From Thermoplasmata archaeon (GTDB lineage Archaea > Thermoplasmatota > Thermoplasmata > Lutacidiplasmatales > UBA184), in contig DAHXNZ010000007.1 of assembly GCA_027365105.1 (NCBI GenBank), positions 1 through 64,000 of the forward strand: a stretch of 64,000 nt of DNA, read 5' to 3'. How positions within the stretch are numbered: position 1 is the first letter of the stretch; every line of letters begins with the position of its first letter. Positions 61,906 through 64,000 of this stretch are shown here, in pieces. The notes below the pieces were generated by a model. The model made no database searches, was not told the origin of the DNA, and worked only from the letters and a program-made list of their open reading frames with translations. The position numbers and the translations under genes were made by a program.

Positions 61906-62121
61906 ATGCCGTCAAAGAACATCGCCGTGCAATCGCAGGTGTATGAAGCCTTGGATCGGGAACGTAGGGGATCTGAAAGCTTCACAAGCCTGTTCCGACG
62001 ACTGCTCAAGGATCGTCAGTCCTTGGACGAGCTGGCTGGGGCCTGGGGAGTGCGGGCCAAGGAGCCCTCGACCCCGAAGGCCGGTTCGCCGAGGCGTCGT
62101 CGCCCTCGGAGGGTCCGATGA
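61906..62121 (+). CDS. vapB: VapB-type antitoxin (DUF217 family)
   Basis: 71 residues. It follows the archaeal DUF217 antitoxin pattern: SKNIAVQSQVYEALDRERRG, then ESFTSLFRRLLKD, and a basic tail that could bind the toxin or DNA. It would neutralise the PIN toxin and repress its own promoter. I use the ATG at 61906 because of the promoter spacing; two earlier ATGs in frame would add four residues. It overlaps the toxin gene as ATGA. Confidence 0.85.
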   Translation: MPSKNIAVQSQVYEALDRERRGSESFTSLFRRLLKDRQSLDELAGAWGVRAKEPSTPKAGSPRRRRPRRVR

Positions 62122-62570
62122 AAGCCGTCGACGCCTCATTTCTCGTGGGGCTGCTGGAAGGAGACCCCAGGGTTCTGAGGTGTCTTTCGACCCTGAGAGG
62201 CGAACGCCTAGTCACGACGGAGGTCGAATTCGCCCTCCTCTTCAAGCAGGCCGAGGCAGGAGCCAAGGCGCATCGGAAGGCACGTCGGGAAGCCGTCCGG
62301 CGCCTCCGAGAGCGCCTGACGGTGGTTCCTATCGATGACCGGGCGACCCGTCTCCTCGAGCATGCCCTGGCGGACGATGGATCCTTGAGGACCTCCCTTT
62401 CCGCCCTCCACTCACTCTGCGCTCTCGAAGCCATCGGGTGCGAGGTGGTATATTCGCTGGCAAACCCGAGGGTCCTGAGGGGCTGGAGGCTGAAGCCAAT
62501 CAATCTCAGAAAATACACTACGAAGCGCGCAGATTGCGATACGGGCGAGGCTGAACACCCTAGTTTGTAG
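62118..62570 (+). CDS. vapC: VapC-type PIN-domain toxin with missing acidic residues
   Basis: A 150-residue PIN-domain protein. The first catalytic Asp (AVDASFLVGLL) and the helix Glu (TTEVEFALLF) are present. The region that normally reads DALIAAT reads SALHSLCALEAIGC, and the terminal Asp motif is replaced by YSLANPRVL. Two of the four usual acidic residues therefore appear lost, so it may be an inactive ribonuclease or use other ligands. The C-terminal extension of about 25 residues is also unusual. It is coupled to the antitoxin gene. Confidence 0.8.
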   Translation: MKAVDASFLVGLLEGDPRVLRCLSTLRGERLVTTEVEFALLFKQAEAGAKAHRKARREAVRRLRERLTVVPIDDRATRLLEHALADDGSLRTSLSALHSLCALEAIGCEVVYSLANPRVLRGWRLKPINLRKYTTKRADCDTGEAEHPSL

Positions 62571-62578
62571 ATCTGGTC

Positions 62579-62608
62579 GGGGTTTCGGCGCGACTCTTGT
62601 CGAACCCC
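62579..62608 (+). repeat. Stem-loop after vapC
   Basis: GGGGTT pairs with AACCCC across an 18-base loop, nine bases after the vapC stop. It could be part of a terminator or an RNA stability element. Confidence 0.35.
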
Positions 62609-62762
62609 TCACACTCCGTTGGACAAGTGAGGCCCAATTGGTATTTGGGTGACTGAATATCGCAATATCACATACTGCAAGGCATAGTGCGATAGTTTCC
62701 AACGTTTGGTGCTCCGAAGTCGGGGTGGTCGGGGCTTTCCGGGTATGCGCTCTCGAGGTAAA

Positions 62763-62786
62763 GTCGTATAACAGGAGTTATACGAC
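62763..62786. repeat. Perfect palindrome GTCGTATAAC-AGGA-GTTATACGAC
   Basis: Ten-base arms with a four-base spacer. Each arm contains TATAAC/GTTATA, so the site could work as a two-way TATA box or as a dimer-binding operator. The 12 bases AAGTCGTATAAC recur at 39971-39982 in front of the small gene at 40018. Confidence 0.7.
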
Positions 62787-63275
62787 GCACTTTTCGGCGA
62801 CTTTTGGCCACTTTGGGGGGGGGTGGTTCGATACCGTCGGTCGGCGAACGGGTGTGCGGGCCACTTCGGACCTAGGCCGCCTCGAAGCGTTCGCGTCATG
62901 GACTCCTGCCCGGGTATGTTCGGGGCGGCGGGGCCCAGGCCGCCAAGGCCCGTTCGATCCAACATGGTGGCTCCGCCTTCGGCAGGGGTGAGTGTCGACC
63001 GCCGGAGCTGCTGACCTGAGAATGCGGCTGCGGGGAGATCCGCTACCTCCACGTACGTAGTCAGGCGGCCTGGGGTTGCAAGGTCACTGAGTCTACTGGT
63101 TAGAGCTCAGAAGACTGCCTGTTTTGCACCTGCAGTGCTTAGTCTCTCATCCCGTGGCCAGTGGCCGTGGCCGGTTGCGTCTTGTTTTCCTCTGCAGGGA
63201 CGGCCCGTCCTGGGTAGGGGGGGTTCCTGGCCTCACCGGTCGAGGCACTTGGTCACACAGGGTGGTTTCATATGT

Positions 63276-63293
63276 ATGCATAGTCATATGCAT
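63276..63293. repeat. Perfect palindrome ATGCATA-GTCA-TATGCAT
   Basis: Seven-base arms and a four-base spacer in an AT-rich patch, just 20 bases beyond the end of the convergent membrane-protein gene. A protein-binding site is possible. Confidence 0.5.
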
Positions 63294-63313
63294 CTATTGA
63301 GGTGGGGATGCCA

Positions 63314-63985
63314 TTATGTTCGCAATCTTCGCGATTGCAGCAACGCGATCGCGACCAGGAGCGTCCCCGCGACGAGGATGAGGTAGAAACCGGCTCCCGG
63401 CCCCCAGGTCAGGGTCAGATGCCCAAAGGTGGACGTGCCCCACGGGGAGTTCCAGGGGCCCAATCCGGCCGGAACCCCGGACGGGTAGCTCTTGAGATCC
63501 GAGGCCAGCAGGGCTGGCGTAAGCAGGAGGGCCAGGGTCACGGCGGCTATGCTGAGGGCCCCGGCGGCGCCGAGGAGCCGGGGGGAGGGCTGCGTGGGGG
63601 GGGTCGACTTCAACCTCCGTGGGGTGAGCGTGATCAAGAACCAGATCCCGACGACCAGGGTGGCCATGAGGGGTACCAGGAGGACCAGATAGAGGAGACC
63701 CGTCTGGGGGAGCGAAGGAAGGATGGCAGAGTCGAGGAACTGGCCATACGGGGAGAACGAGGTCGACGGGCAGGCATATCCCGTCGGGCAGACCCAGGTG
63801 ACCGAAAGATAGGGTCCGGGGAGAAAGGCTTCGGTCTGGATTGCCGACCCCGAGGGAACGGGGGTCGACTCCGAAATGTAGAAAACTCCGCTGAGAACCC
63901 CCCCGATGAGGAGAATGAGGGCGAGCACGACGCCGGCCCAGTGGAGCCGCTCCCCCGGGTGAGGCTGCCGCTGCTTCACGCCCAC
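63314..63985 (-). CDS. Membrane protein of unknown function
   Basis: 223 residues starting at a GTG near the window edge (a second GTG lies two codons downstream). One N-terminal helix (WAGVVLALILLIGGVLSGVF) is followed by an extracellular loop of about 55 residues with two cysteines (WVCPTGYACPS) that could form a disulfide. Three more helices follow (LLYLVLLVPLMATLVVGIWF, LSIAAVTLALLLTPALL, FYLILVAGTLLVAIALL). No family is recognised. The promoter lies at or beyond the end of the window. Confidence 0.7.
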   Translation of the reverse strand: MGVKQRQPHPGERLHWAGVVLALILLIGGVLSGVFYISESTPVPSGSAIQTEAFLPGPYLSVTWVCPTGYACPSTSFSPYGQFLDSAILPSLPQTGLLYLVLLVPLMATLVVGIWFLITLTPRRLKSTPPTQPSPRLLGAAGALSIAAVTLALLLTPALLASDLKSYPSGVPAGLGPWNSPWGTSTFGHLTLTWGPGAGFYLILVAGTLLVAIALLQSRRLRT

Positions 63986-64000
63986 CCCCGGACAGGGCCC

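Larger units (their letters stand above)
62571..63313. other. AT-richer intergenic island without a recognised gene
   Basis: 743 bases, the longest gene-free stretch here, with patches far less GC-rich than the rest. It holds a hairpin just after vapC, two perfect palindromes (62763-62786 and 63276-63293) and a run of nine G near 62815-62823. No protein or known RNA gene is recognised. The composition suggests imported DNA together with vapBC. Confidence 0.5.

Overview
The window is a GC-rich archaeal chromosome segment. Archaeal markers are an RFC large subunit ending in a PIP box, a diphthamide synthase (Dph6), an archaeal-type triosephosphate isomerase, a GHMP sugar kinase, a DUF217-type VapB, and TATA-like boxes about 24-28 nt upstream of many start codons, a spacing that points to leaderless mRNAs. 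A lipoyl-dependent 2-oxoacid dehydrogenase operon beside GH15/GH57 alpha-glucan enzymes would fit a GC-rich member of the Thermoplasmatota. That placement is inference; no rRNA is present to test it.

Region by region. (1) 225-7920: a six-gene, tightly overlapping operon for a membrane complex related to group 4 [NiFe] hydrogenases and complex I. Its large subunit has lost all four Ni-binding cysteines, and its last gene fuses a two-cluster ferredoxin to the NuoB-like small subunit. (2) 8262-17660: housekeeping and stress genes: MsrB, a sugar-acid dehydratase, a peroxiredoxin, an aldo/keto-reductase-like protein without its catalytic residues, rfcL-dph6, OsmC, a methyltransferase, MarC, DUF1684 and DUF59 proteins. 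The RFC large subunit carries an insertion of about 80 residues. (3) 17890-24800: a mobile region with an inactivated IS (IS4/IS5 type), a large secreted IPT/TIG-repeat protein cut short by an IS66-type element whose end supplies the stop codon, a small two-helix membrane protein, a gene remnant, and tRNA-Ile(GAU). (4) 25049-31225: three ABC export systems, the third divergent from the next operon. (5) 31383-38778: 2-oxoacid dehydrogenase E1alpha-E1beta-E2-second E1alpha-E3, then lipB and a nucleoside-sugar-epimerase-like gene. (6) 38831-49911: a VIT/CCC1 transporter, a GT2 glycosyltransferase, an ABC pair with a degenerate ATPase, a GHMP kinase, Nudix, a winged-helix regulator with a 3-TM partner, a zinc-ribbon protein and a methyltransferase sharing a palindromic TATA box, a membrane coiled-coil protein and a LURP-one-like protein. 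(7) 49952-54713: a zinc-ribbon membrane protein, a decayed transposase, a VOC protein, an unknown small protein and acetyl-CoA synthetase. (8) 55036-61699: triosephosphate isomerase and an alpha-glucan cluster (GT4, GH57, GH15, ROK kinase). (9) 61906-63985: a VapBC pair whose toxin lacks two acidic residues, an AT-richer intergenic island with two perfect palindromes, and a membrane protein.

How the genes could work together (inference): GT4 builds alpha-glucan, GH57 and GH15 release glucose, and the ROK enzyme phosphorylates it. The sugar-acid dehydratase would serve a non-phosphorylative Entner-Doudoroff branch. 2-Oxoacids are decarboxylated by the lipoyl complex, whose E2 is modified through LipB. 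Acetyl-CoA synthetase links acetate to acetyl-CoA. The hydrogenase-like complex would couple oxidation of an unknown electron donor to ion pumping.
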